Assembly (NCBI RefSeq): GCF_019400745.1
Contig: NZ_WJIB01000019.1
Coordinates: forward strand, 42,775 to 106,774
DNA from: Cohnella sp. CFH 77786
Lineage (GTDB): Bacteria; Bacillota; Bacilli; Paenibacillales; Paenibacillaceae
Length of the DNA: 64,000 nucleotides
Direction of reading: 5' to 3'
Positions within the stretch are counted from its first letter, which is position 1, and each line of letters starts with the position of its first letter. The notes below the pieces were generated by a model, which ran no database searches, was not told the origin of the DNA, and saw only the letters and a list, made by a program, of their open reading frames with translations. The position numbers were made by a program, and so were the translations under genes. Shown here piece by piece: positions 42,993 to 51,954 of this stretch.

Positions 42993-43746
42993 ACGTGATC
43001 ACTTCCTTCGCCAGCTCGAGATAAACTTCGGCGCCTTTGGACTTCGGATCGTACGTGATGATGGACTGCCCATGGGAAGGGGCTTCGCTCAAACGAACGT
43101 TGCGCGGAATAATCGTCTGGTATACCTTTTGCTGAAAATACTTCTTCACTTCTTCGATGACTTGAATACCGAGATTCGTACGGGCATCGAACATCGTGAG
43201 CAATACGCCCTCGATCTGCAGGGATGTATTCAGATGTTTCTGGACAAGCCGGATCGAATTCAGCAGCTGGCTCAAGCCTTCCAACGCATAATACTCGCAT
43301 TGGATCGGAATCAACACCGAGTTGGCTGCCGTCAGCGAGTTGATGGTCAGGATGCCCAGAGACGGCGGACAATCGATCAGAACGTAATCAAAATCGTTGT
43401 TAACGAGCGTTAGCGCCTTCTTCAACCGGACTTCGCGCGACATCGTCGGAACCAGCTCAATTTCCGCTCCGGCCAGTTGAATCGTGGCGGGAATGATTTT
43501 CAAGTTATCGATTGCGGTCTCCGCGATCGCCTGTTTGGGGTGCACCTCGTTAATCAATACGTCATAGATGCAATAGGCGACATCGGCTTTGTTGATGCCG
43601 ATGCCGCTCGTCGTGTTCCCCTGCGGGTCGATATCGACGATCAGAACTCTTTTGCCCAAGGTGGCAAGACATGCGCCCAAATTGACCGCTGTCGTCGTTT
43701 TGCCGACGCCGCCTTTCTGATTGGCAATCGCAATGATTTTGGACAC
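42973..43746 (-). CDS. soj: Chromosome-partition ATPase ParA (Soj)
   Basis: A 257-residue deviant Walker ATPase: KGGVGKTTTAVNLG (with the signature early Lys), DIDPQGNTTSG, DYVLIDCPPSLG. It works with ParB in segregation and, in Bacillus, tunes DnaA activity. GTG at 43746 follows GAGGTGAAA. It follows noc and precedes spo0J in one leftward cluster. Confidence 0.97.
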   Translation of the reverse strand: MSKIIAIANQKGGVGKTTTAVNLGACLATLGKRVLIVDIDPQGNTTSGIGINKADVAYCIYDVLINEVHPKQAIAETAIDNLKIIPATIQLAGAEIELVPTMSREVRLKKALTLVNNDFDYVLIDCPPSLGILTINSLTAANSVLIPIQCEYYALEGLSQLLNSIRLVQKHLNTSLQIEGVLLTMFDARTNLGIQVIEEVKKYFQQKVYQTIIPRNVRLSEAPSHGQSIITYDPKSKGAEVYLELAKEVITYEQAAR

Positions 43747-43790
43747 CCGTTTCACCTCAATATAATCCGCCCGCACCCCGCGGCCGGTTC

Positions 43791-44606
43791 TTAACGCTTG
43801 GGAATGTGGATGATGATTTCATAATGGTCCTCGCAATCCTTCTCGCTGGCTTTGATCGGAATGCCAGATCCCGTCACCATGTCCACGGATTGGCGAATCG
43901 TATTCAAAGCAAGCCGCACGTCTTTCGTAAAGGAGATCCGGTTTTTCTTCTGCGGTTTGGATACCTCGAGATAGAAAGCAACCCTTGTCTCCGTCTGCTT
44001 GACGTTAAGTTCCTTCTCGATGATTTCCGCCAGCAGCTTGTTCTGGAGTTCTTCGTTCGGCAGCGACAGAAGCGCCCGCGCATGACGTTCCGTAATCTTG
44101 CGCTCCAGCAAGGCGTTTTTCACTTCATCGCCCAGTTGGAGCAGCCGGATCTTGTTGGCGATCGTGGACTGGCTTTTGCCGAGCCGCTGTGCCAAGCTTT
44201 CCTGCGTCAATTGATGCAAATCGATCAGCTTCTGATAGGCGATCGCTTCTTCGAGCGCCGTTAGACCTTCCCGTTGCAGGTTCTCGATCAAAGCCATCGA
44301 AGCCGCTTGGGAATCGTTGATTTCCCGTACGATCGCCGGTATCGTCTCCATCCCCAGCTTCGTGACCGCGCGCCAGCGGCGCTCCCCGGCAATGATTTCG
44401 TATTTGCCGCTCCGGATACGCACAACGATCGGCTGAATGATGCCATGCGTCTTGATCGTCTGGCACAACTCGTCGATTCGCTCGTCGTCGAATACCGAAC
44501 GAGGTTGATAGGGGCTCGGCACTACGTCTTTCACGGGAATTTGTTTGACTTCATCTTGATTGCCTTTATCGGACAATCCAAGCAAACGCGAGAACGGTTC
44601 TCTCAT
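43791..44606 (-). CDS. noc: Nucleoid occlusion protein Noc (ParB paralogue)
   Basis: A 271-residue ParB-like CTPase that binds its own sites and blocks Z-ring formation over the nucleoid. Motifs: SPYQPRSVFDD, GERRWRAVTKL, ENLQREGLT, and the helix-turn-helix LTQESLAQRLGKSQSTIANK. The N-terminus MREPFSRLLGL is the amphipathic membrane-binding helix typical of Noc. I see no obvious Noc site (ATTTCCCGGGAAAT) in the window. Confidence 0.95.
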   Translation of the reverse strand: MREPFSRLLGLSDKGNQDEVKQIPVKDVVPSPYQPRSVFDDERIDELCQTIKTHGIIQPIVVRIRSGKYEIIAGERRWRAVTKLGMETIPAIVREINDSQAASMALIENLQREGLTALEEAIAYQKLIDLHQLTQESLAQRLGKSQSTIANKIRLLQLGDEVKNALLERKITERHARALLSLPNEELQNKLLAEIIEKELNVKQTETRVAFYLEVSKPQKKNRISFTKDVRLALNTIRQSVDMVTGSGIPIKASEKDCEDHYEIIIHIPKR

Positions 44607-45019
44607 CTGTCTCTGATCACCACATTCAATGAAAATAAGGACAGGGCTCGGCGTTCCAGCCGATCACCTCTAGACGAACACGTCGACTGGCTTCTCCAAC
44701 GCCGGAGCTCCTTGCATCGGGATCTTCCATCCATCCGCGCATGACGCTGCCGTATCTCCTAAGCCGAACCCACAGCGACAAAAAGCGCCGCTATTCTGCG
44801 CCCGAAAGCGCCCATGCGGCACAAGTTCTTCTTGTTTCCTTATGTAATTCAATTCGATGTCGGTCTTTCATTTCCTGCTTCCTTCTCGTTATCAACCGAG
44901 GGAATGCGATTCGTTAACGATCTTCGCGGCTGATCCTATTATACCTGAGATAGAGAGTTTTCGCTACAAGTATAAACGTCGGACGCTCATCATTCATGCC
45001 CGGGATAATCTGGATGAAC

Positions 45020-45079
45020 AAGTAAAACGGCTACTCCGTCCTTTACGGACCGATAGATGTTTTATCGGAGCTGATTCAA
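45020..45079 (+). repeat. Dispersed intergenic repeat, copy 5
   Basis: AAGTAAAACGGCTACTCCGT, then ACGGACCG, GATGTTTTATCGG and CTGATTC. An internal hairpin TCCGTCC/GGACCGA is visible. It resembles copies 1 and 7 most. Confidence 0.65.
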
Positions 45080-45114
45080 AATAAAATGGCGGATTTCATG
45101 TTTTCTGAATCACC

Positions 45115-45178
45115 AAGTGAAACGACTTCTTCGTACTCCCGAAACAGAGACTGCGGTAATGATCGAAAATCATACAGA
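45115..45178 (+). repeat. Dispersed intergenic repeat, copy 6
   Basis: AAGTGAAACGACTTCTTCGT, then GAAACAGAGACTG and ATGATCGAAAATCATACAG. It is only 35 bp after copy 5, and resembles copies 3 and 4. Confidence 0.5.
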
Positions 45179-45221
45179 AATGAGCTGCATGATTCTGATA
45201 AAGTGTGAACGGGAATAAAAA

Positions 45222-45237
45222 TGTTCCACGTGAAACA
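45222..45237. promoter_or_regulatory. parS site
   Basis: TGTTCCACGTGAAACA, exact consensus, in the intergenic region between noc and rsmG. Confidence 0.95.
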
Positions 45238-45255
45238 AGGCGGCCATGCACCCAA

Positions 45256-45271
45256 TGTTTCACGTGGAACA
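45256..45271. promoter_or_regulatory. parS site (second of a pair)
   Basis: TGTTTCACGTGGAACA, the same palindrome in reverse orientation, 18 bp after the first and just past the rsmG stop. Confidence 0.95.
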
Positions 45272-45282
45272 TGAAATGAATT

Positions 45283-46038
45283 TCATGAAGAACCCGTTTT
45301 TCCGGAACCGATGACTAGTGGCTGCTTAAGCGGTAACCCGGGTTTGCGCGGATAAGCCTTCGGCGTGGACCCTGTCTTCGCGATCACGATCAAGTGGCGA
45401 GCCGATCCTTCTTCGGGCAGCTGCAGCTGAACGGTATCGCGAATCGTTCCGTTTAACTGTTTCACGCTGTACAAGCTCTCTTCCAGCTCCTCCGTGATGT
45501 CCGACCCCTTCATGGCAACGAAAGTACCCCCGGTCCTTACGAAGGGCAAACACAGCTCGTTCAGCGCAGCGAGCCTGGCCACCGCGCGTGCGGTCACCAA
45601 GTCGTAACGGTCCCGATGCTCGGATTTGCGGCTGACCTCTTCCGCCCGCCCGTGCAGGCAGACTACGTTCGCCAGCCCCACCGACGACACGACCTCTTCG
45701 AGAAACCGGATCCGCTTGGCCAGCGCGTCTACGATCGTAATTTTCAAATGAGGAAAAGCGATTTTCACCGGAAGGGAAGGAAAACCAGCACCCGACCCAA
45801 TATCCGCCATCGAGGCGGTATCCCGCAGGTCGGTTACGCTCGCAAGCGTCAAGGAGTCGTAAAAATGTTTCTCGTACACCGCCGACCGCTCTGTAATGCC
45901 CGTCAAATTCATTTTTTCGTTCCATTCGACCAACAAGCGATAGTAAGCCTCGAATTGTTCCAGTTGCTGGGCCGGTTCGCTAAGAACGATGCCCAAATCC
46001 GCAAGGCGATCGACAAAATCCCGTTGAATCTGATCCAT
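45283..46038 (-). CDS. rsmG: 16S rRNA m7G527 methyltransferase RsmG (GidB)
   Basis: A 251-residue SAM-dependent enzyme. The SAM loop is DIGSGAGFPSLPVKIAFP, with LHGRAEEVSRK and VTARAVARLAALNEL as family motifs. It starts 3 bp after the mnmG stop, so it is translationally linked. It ends just before the parS pair. Confidence 0.97.
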   Translation of the reverse strand: MDQIQRDFVDRLADLGIVLSEPAQQLEQFEAYYRLLVEWNEKMNLTGITERSAVYEKHFYDSLTLASVTDLRDTASMADIGSGAGFPSLPVKIAFPHLKITIVDALAKRIRFLEEVVSSVGLANVVCLHGRAEEVSRKSEHRDRYDLVTARAVARLAALNELCLPFVRTGGTFVAMKGSDITEELEESLYSVKQLNGTIRDTVQLQLPEEGSARHLIVIAKTGSTPKAYPRKPGLPLKQPLVIGSGKTGSS

Positions 46039-46041
46039 ACG

Positions 46042-47937
46042 TCAAGCCTGCGCTGCCGTTACCCGGTTGTAATGCTCCAGGTGAACGAGCAGGATGGACA
46101 GGTCGGCCGGCGTAACGCCGGAAATACGGGACGCTTGGCCGATCGAGAGCGGCCGAACTTGTGCCAGCTTCTGCTTCGCTTCGGTGGCGAGTCCATGGAT
46201 GATATTGTAGTCGATTCCCTCGGGAATCCGTTTCTTCTCCATCTTCTCCAGCCGCTCCACTTGCAGAAGCTGCTTCTCGATGTACCCCGAGTACTTGATC
46301 TGGATTTCGACCTGTTCCTTCATTTCGTCCGTCAATTCGACGGGTGCGGGCGACAAACGTTCCAACATCTCGTACGTCACTTCGGGTCGTCGGAGAAGAG
46401 TGACGCCGTCCACGGTATTCTGGAGAGGAGCCGATCCGCAAGCTTCCAGCATCGACTGAACGGCTTCGTCGGGACGGAATTTCGTTTCCCTCAGGCGCTC
46501 AATTTCGGCTTCTACGCGCTCTTTCTTCTCCAGGAATTTGCGATACCGCGTTTCCGGAATCAACCCGATCTCGTAACCGAGAGGCGTAAGCCTCAAGTCC
46601 GCGTTGTCGTGCCGGAGCAGCAAACGATACTCCGCGCGGGAAGTCAATAGCCGGTAAGGTTCGTTCGTCCCCTTCGTCACCAAGTCGTCGATCATGACGC
46701 CGATGTAGCCTTGGGACCGGTCGATGATGACGGGGCTCTCTCCTTTGACTTTGCGGGCGGCGTTGATTCCCGCCATGATGCCCTGACCCGCAGCTTCCTC
46801 GTAACCCGAAGTGCCATTGATTTGACCCGCCGTAAACAGGTTTTGGATGAGCTTCGTTTCCAGAGAAGGCCACAGCTGCGTTGGGACGACGGCATCGTAT
46901 TCGATCGCATAGCCGGTCCGCATCATATCGACGTTCTCCAAGCCCGGAATGGAACGCAAAATGCGGAGCTGAACGTCTTCCGGCATACTCGTGGAAAGCC
47001 CTTGCACGTAATATTCCTTCGTATTGCGTCCTTCCGGCTCCAGGAAAATCTGGTGCTTCGGCTTGTCGGCGAACCGGACGATTTTATCCTCGATCGAGGG
47101 ACAATAGCGCGGGCCCGTCCCTTCGATCGCGCCGGAAAACATCGGAGCGCGGTGTAGGTTGTCGTTAATGATCCTGTGCGTTTCTTCCGAGGTATAGGTC
47201 AGCCAGCAAGGCAGCTGGTTTTCGGAATGCGCCAAATACTCGGTTTCGTAAGAGAAATATTTAGGCTTGTCGTCACCGGGTTGAATCTCCGTCTTGGAGA
47301 AGTCGATCGTGTCCTGATGGACGCGCGGCGGCGTGCCGGTTTTGAAACGGACCAACTGCAGTCCCAGGCTGCGGAGACATTCCGAGAGCTTCACCGAAGG
47401 CTGCTGGTTGTTCGGACCGCTCTCGTACATGAGCTCGCCCATGATGACCTTGCCGCGCAAATAAGTGCCCGTCGTCAGAACGACGGCTTTCGCTCCGTAT
47501 TCGGCGCCCGTCTTGGTCACGACACCGCGGACGACGCCCTCTTCTACCAGCAGCTCCTCGACCATGCCTTGGCGAAGCGTCAGCCTCTCCTGCTTCTCGA
47601 TCGTTTCCTTCATCGTGTGCTGATACAGGAATTTATCCGCCTGCGCACGCAGCGCATGAACGGCGGGTCCTTTGCCCGTATTCAGCATTCTCATTTGGAT
47701 AAACGTTCTGTCGATATTCCGTCCCATCTCGCCGCCGAGCGCGTCGATTTCGCGCACGACGTGCCCTTTGGCCGGACCGCCGACGGACGGGTTGCACGGC
47801 ATGAACGCCACCATATCCAGGTTGATCGTAAGCAGCAGCGTTTCGCAGCCCATCCGTGCCGAAGCCAGCGCGGCTTCCACGCCCGCGTGCCCGGCTCCGA
47901 TGACGATGACGTCGTAATCACCCGCGCGGTATCCCAT
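46042..47937 (-). CDS. mnmG: tRNA uridine 5-carboxymethylaminomethyl enzyme MnmG (GidA)
   Basis: A 631-residue FAD protein that with MnmE modifies the wobble uridine (cmnm5U34) of several tRNAs. The FAD motif is VIVIGAGHAGVEAALASARMG, and conserved Cys-containing loops CNPSVGGPAKGH and CPSIEDKIVRF are present. The C-terminal helical domain binds tRNA and MnmE. GGAGGG precedes the ATG. Confidence 0.98.
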   Translation of the reverse strand: MGYRAGDYDVIVIGAGHAGVEAALASARMGCETLLLTINLDMVAFMPCNPSVGGPAKGHVVREIDALGGEMGRNIDRTFIQMRMLNTGKGPAVHALRAQADKFLYQHTMKETIEKQERLTLRQGMVEELLVEEGVVRGVVTKTGAEYGAKAVVLTTGTYLRGKVIMGELMYESGPNNQQPSVKLSECLRSLGLQLVRFKTGTPPRVHQDTIDFSKTEIQPGDDKPKYFSYETEYLAHSENQLPCWLTYTSEETHRIINDNLHRAPMFSGAIEGTGPRYCPSIEDKIVRFADKPKHQIFLEPEGRNTKEYYVQGLSTSMPEDVQLRILRSIPGLENVDMMRTGYAIEYDAVVPTQLWPSLETKLIQNLFTAGQINGTSGYEEAAGQGIMAGINAARKVKGESPVIIDRSQGYIGVMIDDLVTKGTNEPYRLLTSRAEYRLLLRHDNADLRLTPLGYEIGLIPETRYRKFLEKKERVEAEIERLRETKFRPDEAVQSMLEACGSAPLQNTVDGVTLLRRPEVTYEMLERLSPAPVELTDEMKEQVEIQIKYSGYIEKQLLQVERLEKMEKKRIPEGIDYNIIHGLATEAKQKLAQVRPLSIGQASRISGVTPADLSILLVHLEHYNRVTAAQA

Positions 47938-47955
47938 GTGAATCCCTCCTTCAGT

Positions 47956-49338
47956 CTATTTGCCTAAACAAAATTGCGAAAAGATTTGATCAAGCAGCGA
48001 TTCTCCGGCCGTATCGCCGAGGATTTCGCCCAACGCTTCCCATGCCGCGGAAATATCGATCTGGATCAGATCGACCGGCACCCCTTCGCCCGCCGCCGCG
48101 ATTGCGTCTTCGAGCGATTTCCCGGCCCGATGCAGCGCCGCGATATGACGGGAATTGCTTACGTAGGTCAGATCGGACGCTTCGACCGATCCGCTGAAGA
48201 ACATCCGGCTGACCGCCGCTTCCAATTCATCCAGCCCGATGCCTTCCTTGGCGGAAACCGGTACGATCCTCTCGGAACCGTACAGGCTCACAATTTCGGA
48301 TACCTCTAGCTGTGCAGGCAAATCGATCTTGTTCACGACGACGAGCGCAGGCCGGTCCTTGAGCTGCATGAGCAGCTCCCGTTCATCCTCGTGCAGCGGT
48401 TCGTGCCGGTTCAGCACCAGCAAAATGAGATCCGCCTCTCCCAATGCGCTGCGGGACCGTTCGACGCCGATCCGTTCCACCACGTCGCTCGTTTCCCGGA
48501 TGCCTGCCGTGTCTAGCAGGCGCAGAGGGATGCCTCCGAGCGAGACCGTCTCCTCGACGATATCCCGGGTCGTGCCGGGAATGTCCGTCACGATCGCTTT
48601 GTTCTCCCGCGCTAAAGCGTTAAGCAAGGACGATTTGCCCGCGTTCGGTCGGCCCACGATCGCCGTCGTGATACCCTCCCTCAAAATTTTCCCTTCTCCC
48701 GCCGTCCGAAGAAGGTCCTTCACCTGCAACAATACCGTGCCGCATGTGTCCCGGATTACGCCGGAGGTAACTTCGGCCACATCGTGCTCAGGATAATCTA
48801 TGTTCACTTCCACATGCGCGAGAAGCTCGATTAGTTGCGCGCGCAGCGGAACGATCCTCTTCGACAGCGAACCTTCGGATTGCTTCCTCGCCAATTGGAA
48901 CGCGCGGTCCGACTTGGACCGGATCAGGTCGATGACGGCTTCGGCTTGCGCCAGGTCAATCCGTCCGTTCAAGAACGCTCTCTTCGTAAACTCGCCGGGT
49001 TCGGCCATCCGTGCGCCATGCCGCAAAATCAGCTCCAACACCGATTTCACGGCAATAATGCCGCCATGCGTGCTTACTTCCACCACGTCTTCGGCCGTAA
49101 ACGATCTCGGTCCCTTCAGGACGGTCACGAGCACTTCGTCAAGCACCCGTCCATCGTCCGGATCGGCGATCCATCCGTAATGAACCGTATGGGTCGCCGC
49201 CGAACGCAAATCGGATTTGGAGCGGAACACCTTGTCCACCGTTTCGATCGCCTCGGGACCGCTGACGCGGACGACGGCGATGCTGCCTTCTCCGAGGGCG
49301 GTGGCGACCGCCGCGATCGTATCCTCCGACATCCCCAT
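47956..49338 (-). CDS. mnmE: tRNA modification GTPase MnmE (TrmE/ThdF)
   Basis: A 460-residue GTPase partner of MnmG. The N-terminal folate-binding domain starts EDTIAAVATALGEGSIAVVR. The G domain has GRPNAGKSSL, DIPGTTRDIVEE, DTAGIRE and NKID, and the protein ends in CLGK, the conserved Cys tail. I chose ATG at 49338 because GAGGGTGA precedes it; an in-frame ATG at 49356 would add six residues. Confidence 0.97.
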   Translation of the reverse strand: MGMSEDTIAAVATALGEGSIAVVRVSGPEAIETVDKVFRSKSDLRSAATHTVHYGWIADPDDGRVLDEVLVTVLKGPRSFTAEDVVEVSTHGGIIAVKSVLELILRHGARMAEPGEFTKRAFLNGRIDLAQAEAVIDLIRSKSDRAFQLARKQSEGSLSKRIVPLRAQLIELLAHVEVNIDYPEHDVAEVTSGVIRDTCGTVLLQVKDLLRTAGEGKILREGITTAIVGRPNAGKSSLLNALARENKAIVTDIPGTTRDIVEETVSLGGIPLRLLDTAGIRETSDVVERIGVERSRSALGEADLILLVLNRHEPLHEDERELLMQLKDRPALVVVNKIDLPAQLEVSEIVSLYGSERIVPVSAKEGIGLDELEAAVSRMFFSGSVEASDLTYVSNSRHIAALHRAGKSLEDAIAAAGEGVPVDLIQIDISAAWEALGEILGDTAGESLLDQIFSQFCLGK

Positions 49339-49470
49339 ACGTTCACCCTCTTTCATGCATCAATCAGAATTTATTCATTTCATCATGATTCATTTTACTT
49401 GGCATAAGCAGTATTCCCCAATCGAACGGCTTCCCGTCCCCCGGGACACCTTTCAATCCGCCACCAAGCA

Positions 49471-49500
49471 AAACGCCCCATCATCCTTGGAATGATGGGG
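49471..49500 (-). terminator. Terminator of spoIIIJ-jag
   Basis: Stem CCCCATCAT / ATGATGGGG with a 7-nt loop, followed leftward by GCGTTTTG. It lies 131 bp past the jag stop. Confidence 0.7.
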
Positions 49501-49514
49501 ATCCGTTTTATTAC

Positions 49515-49576
49515 GCATAAACGGCCCTCCGCCGTCCTTATGGACCGGTGGAATGCGTTTATGTCGAGACGAATCG
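49515..49576 (+). repeat. Dispersed intergenic repeat, copy 7
   Basis: ATAAACGGCCCTCCGCCGTC, then GGACCGGTGGAATGCG and TTTATGTCG to GACGAATCGG. Many blocks match copy 5. The gap 49339-49630 has no supported gene. Confidence 0.6.
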
Positions 49577-49630
49577 GAAGAAGATCGAAATGAGCACCTT
49601 TTCCGAATCGTGAACATCCTTATTTTCCGC

Positions 49631-50248
49631 TTACTTGGGCGCGATGACGATACGCCGGTTCGGCTCGTCCCCTTGGCTGTAGGTCCTGATTTCAGGATGC
49701 CCCTGAAGCCGGGCGTGGATAATTTTCCTTTCCTGCGAAGTCATCGGCTCGAGAACGATTTCCTTCCTCGTCCTGATGACCCTGACCGCCATCTTCTCCG
49801 AGAGCGCCTCAAGCGTCCGCCGGCGGCGTTCCCGAAACTGCTCGGCATCAAGCACGATGCGAAGATGCCGGTCCGAATGGCGATTGGCCACGATGTTCAC
49901 GAGGTACTGCAGGGAATCGAGCGTCTGTCCCCGGCGCCCGATCAGAAGACCGAGGTCCGAGCCCTTCACATTGAGTCGGATCGAATCGGCATCGTCTTCG
50001 CGCTCGACCGATACGGACAATCCCATCGCGTCCGCGACTTCGCGCAAAAACAGGGCCGCTTCCTCCACTCCGTCCGGCAGCAATTCCAGTTCCACTCTCG
50101 CTTCTTTGGCTCCGATGAGCCCGAACAAGCCCTTGCTCGGCTGTTCCAACACCGTGACCTTCACCCGGTTCTCCTCTACCCCCAGGCGGGAGAGACCGTT
50201 TCGTACCGCTTCTTCGATCGTTTTACCGGATGCCTGCAGCTTTTTCAC
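49631..50248 (-). CDS. jag: Jag/KhpB RNA-binding protein (Jag-N, KH, R3H)
   Basis: A 205-residue protein: Jag-N domain (SGKTIEEAVRNGLSRLGVEE), KH domain with GLLIGRRGQTLDSLQYLV, and an R3H domain ending in REIRTYSQGDEPNRRIVIAPK. It binds RNA and affects cell shape and division in relatives. The GTG start overlaps the spoIIIJ stop (GTGA). Confidence 0.96.
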   Translation of the reverse strand: MKKLQASGKTIEEAVRNGLSRLGVEENRVKVTVLEQPSKGLFGLIGAKEARVELELLPDGVEEAALFLREVADAMGLSVSVEREDDADSIRLNVKGSDLGLLIGRRGQTLDSLQYLVNIVANRHSDRHLRIVLDAEQFRERRRRTLEALSEKMAVRVIRTRKEIVLEPMTSQERKIIHARLQGHPEIRTYSQGDEPNRRIVIAPK

Positions 50249-51090
50249 TTGGCATGGGCCCCCTTCTTGCCTTTACCCCGAGGCTTGCCGCCGGACTTCT
50301 TCGGTTCCGGCTGCTTGTCCTCCGGTTTGGGCGAACGACGCACATACATGAAATAGTTTTGCACGATCGTATAGAGGTTGCTGTAAATCCAGTACAGCGG
50401 GAGCGCCACGGCGAAGTTGATCGCCATGACGAAAATCAGGACCGGGAATACCATCATGAGGCCCTTCATCGGACCCATCATCTGCTGTTGCGCCGACATC
50501 ATCTTGGATTGGACGAACGTCGTGATCGCCGCGCAGATTGGGATCAAATAGTAGTACCAATGGCCCGACTGACTGGGCGAAAGTCCGAGCTGCAGCCCGA
50601 GGAACGTATGCTCCCGGATCGGCTCGTTCATATAAATCGAATTATAGAGCGCGATGAAAATCGGCATTTGGACGATCAGCGGCAAACACCCGGCAAGCGG
50701 ATTGACCTGGTGCGTCTGGTACAGCTTCATCATCTCTTCTTGCTGCTTGCGGGGATCGTCCTTGTACTTCTCCCGGATCTGCTTCATCTCCGGTTGCAGC
50801 GCTTGCATTGCCTTCGTATTCTTGTACTGCTTGATCATCAGCGGAAGAATTATCGTCCGGACGATGATCGTCAGCAGCAGAATCGCGATGCCGTATTCTC
50901 CGTTAAACCAATTGGCGAACGTATCGAGCATCAGCGAGAACCAATAGACGACGTTGCGCGTCCACCAAGAGGCGCTCTGCGCCATTTCGGGCGTCGTAAT
51001 CGGGTGGGATACGGGCGAACACCCCGACAAAATCGCAACCAGCGCCAATGCACCGATCACGAGCCAAAATTTGCGATTTCGCAACAACAA
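50245..51090 (-). CDS. spoIIIJ: Membrane protein insertase YidC1/SpoIIIJ (lipoprotein form)
   Basis: A 281-residue insertase. The signal ends in the lipobox ILSGC, followed by five membrane segments and a Lys-rich C-terminal tail. The groove helix carries the conserved Arg (LTIIVRTIILPLMIKQ). In B. subtilis SpoIIIJ is needed in sporulation for the SpoIIIA-SpoIIQ channel. The start is one of three consecutive TTG codons; 51090 is best placed after GGAG. Confidence 0.95.
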   Translation of the reverse strand: MLLRNRKFWLVIGALALVAILSGCSPVSHPITTPEMAQSASWWTRNVVYWFSLMLDTFANWFNGEYGIAILLLTIIVRTIILPLMIKQYKNTKAMQALQPEMKQIREKYKDDPRKQQEEMMKLYQTHQVNPLAGCLPLIVQMPIFIALYNSIYMNEPIREHTFLGLQLGLSPSQSGHWYYYLIPICAAITTFVQSKMMSAQQQMMGPMKGLMMVFPVLIFVMAINFAVALPLYWIYSNLYTIVQNYFMYVRRSPKPEDKQPEPKKSGGKPRGKGKKGAHAK

Positions 51091-51140
51091 AACCTTTAAC
51101 TCCTCTCTGCGGACCGTAAACGAACGATTGTCACACGATC

Positions 51141-51149
51141 ACTATACCA
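51141..51149 (-). promoter_or_regulatory. Candidate extended -10 for spoIIIJ-jag
   Basis: Leftward TGGTATAGT, about 50 bp before the spoIIIJ start; the -35 region is poor. Confidence 0.45.
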
Positions 51150-51196
51150 TAAGAAGGAAGACAAAATAAAGCGCGCGTCCCAGTCGAAGCTAACGC

Positions 51197-51625
51197 TTAC
51201 TTCTTCGGTTTCAAGGCTTGCTTGCGAGGTTCGGATCCGCGCCCCGTGCCGGGTTTGCCGTTCATCCCGCCAGACGGCGGATTGCTTCCTTTCAGCAGTC
51301 CGGCTTTGCGAAGCACGTGCAAAATGCTGCCCTCCAATTGCTGGTAGGTCATCACCAGCGCCGGTTTGCGGACGATCAGGATTAAATCGTGCTCGTCCTG
51401 CAGCTTCGCCGCGTTGAGCCGAACGATCTCTTTCACCTGCCTGCGTATGCGGTTCCGCACGACGGCGCCTCCCAGCTTGCTGCTAGCGGACACCCCCAAG
51501 CGGAAACAGCCCGGGTTCGTCTGCTTGCGCCAATAAACGACGAACTGGCTGTTCGCGAACGAACGTCCCTGGCGGTACACCCTGCCGAAATCTTCCCTCT
51601 TGCGCAGCCTCAATTTCCTCTGCAC
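51197..51625 (-). CDS. rnpA: Ribonuclease P protein component
   Basis: A 142-residue basic protein that with the RNase P RNA trims tRNA 5' ends. It has the core KREDFGRVYRQGRSFANS and the RNR motif VVRNRIRRQVKEIVR. A 30-residue Gly/Pro/Lys-rich tail (GSNPPSGGMNGKPGTGRG) extends beyond the usual end. The GTG at 51625 follows GGAG by 8 nt. Confidence 0.95.
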   Translation of the reverse strand: MQRKLRLRKREDFGRVYRQGRSFANSQFVVYWRKQTNPGCFRLGVSASSKLGGAVVRNRIRRQVKEIVRLNAAKLQDEHDLILIVRKPALVMTYQQLEGSILHVLRKAGLLKGSNPPSGGMNGKPGTGRGSEPRKQALKPKK

Positions 51626-51700
51626 GTTATCCGCTCCACCATTCCGGCCGTCCTTATCGTCTTGCGGCCCAACCAACAGTTTGTTCTTTTATATAAGAAA

Positions 51701-51722
51701 AAAGACCACCGCAGTGGTCTTT
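51701..51722 (-). terminator. Partial terminator between rpmH and rnpA
   Basis: A 9-bp stem AAAGACCAC / GTGGTCTTT with 4-nt loop and a leftward TTTCTTATAT tail. It probably reduces rnpA transcription relative to rpmH. Confidence 0.75.
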
Positions 51723-51726
51723 GCTC

Positions 51727-51861
51727 TTATGCCGTCAGCACTTTGCGGCCTTTTTGGCGGCGGGCTTTCAATACTTTGCGGCCGTTCTTCGAGCTCATGC
51801 GCGCACGGAAACCGTGAACTTTCTTGCGCTTGCTCACGTTCGGTTTAAATGTCGGACCCAT
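51727..51861 (-). CDS. rpmH: 50S ribosomal protein L34
   Basis: A 44-residue, Lys/Arg-rich ribosomal protein: MGPTFKPNVSKRKKVHGFRA to KARRQKGRKVLTA. The length is exactly that of the family. It faces dnaA across oriC, the usual bacterial arrangement. GAGGGGG precedes the ATG. Confidence 0.98.
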   Translation of the reverse strand: MGPTFKPNVSKRKKVHGFRARMSSKNGRKVLKARRQKGRKVLTA

Positions 51862-51899
51862 GGATCAATACCCCCTCACTTGCAAACTCAGGTTTTTTC

Positions 51900-51928
51900 A
51901 TTAAACCATTTTGGCGGCCAAAAGTCAA
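51900..51928 (-). promoter_or_regulatory. rpmH promoter
   Basis: Leftward TTGACT (51928-51923), 17-bp spacer, and TGGTTTAAT, an extended -10 with TTTAAT at 51905-51900. Confidence 0.8.
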
Positions 51929-51954
51929 CTATTCGCCTCTATTTCAAAGAAAAC

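Larger units (their letters stand above)
44607..45221. other. Noncoding stretch between noc and the parS pair
   Basis: No supported gene. It contains two dispersed-repeat copies (45020-45079, 45115-45178) and no rRNA, tRNA or clear terminator. Confidence 0.6.
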
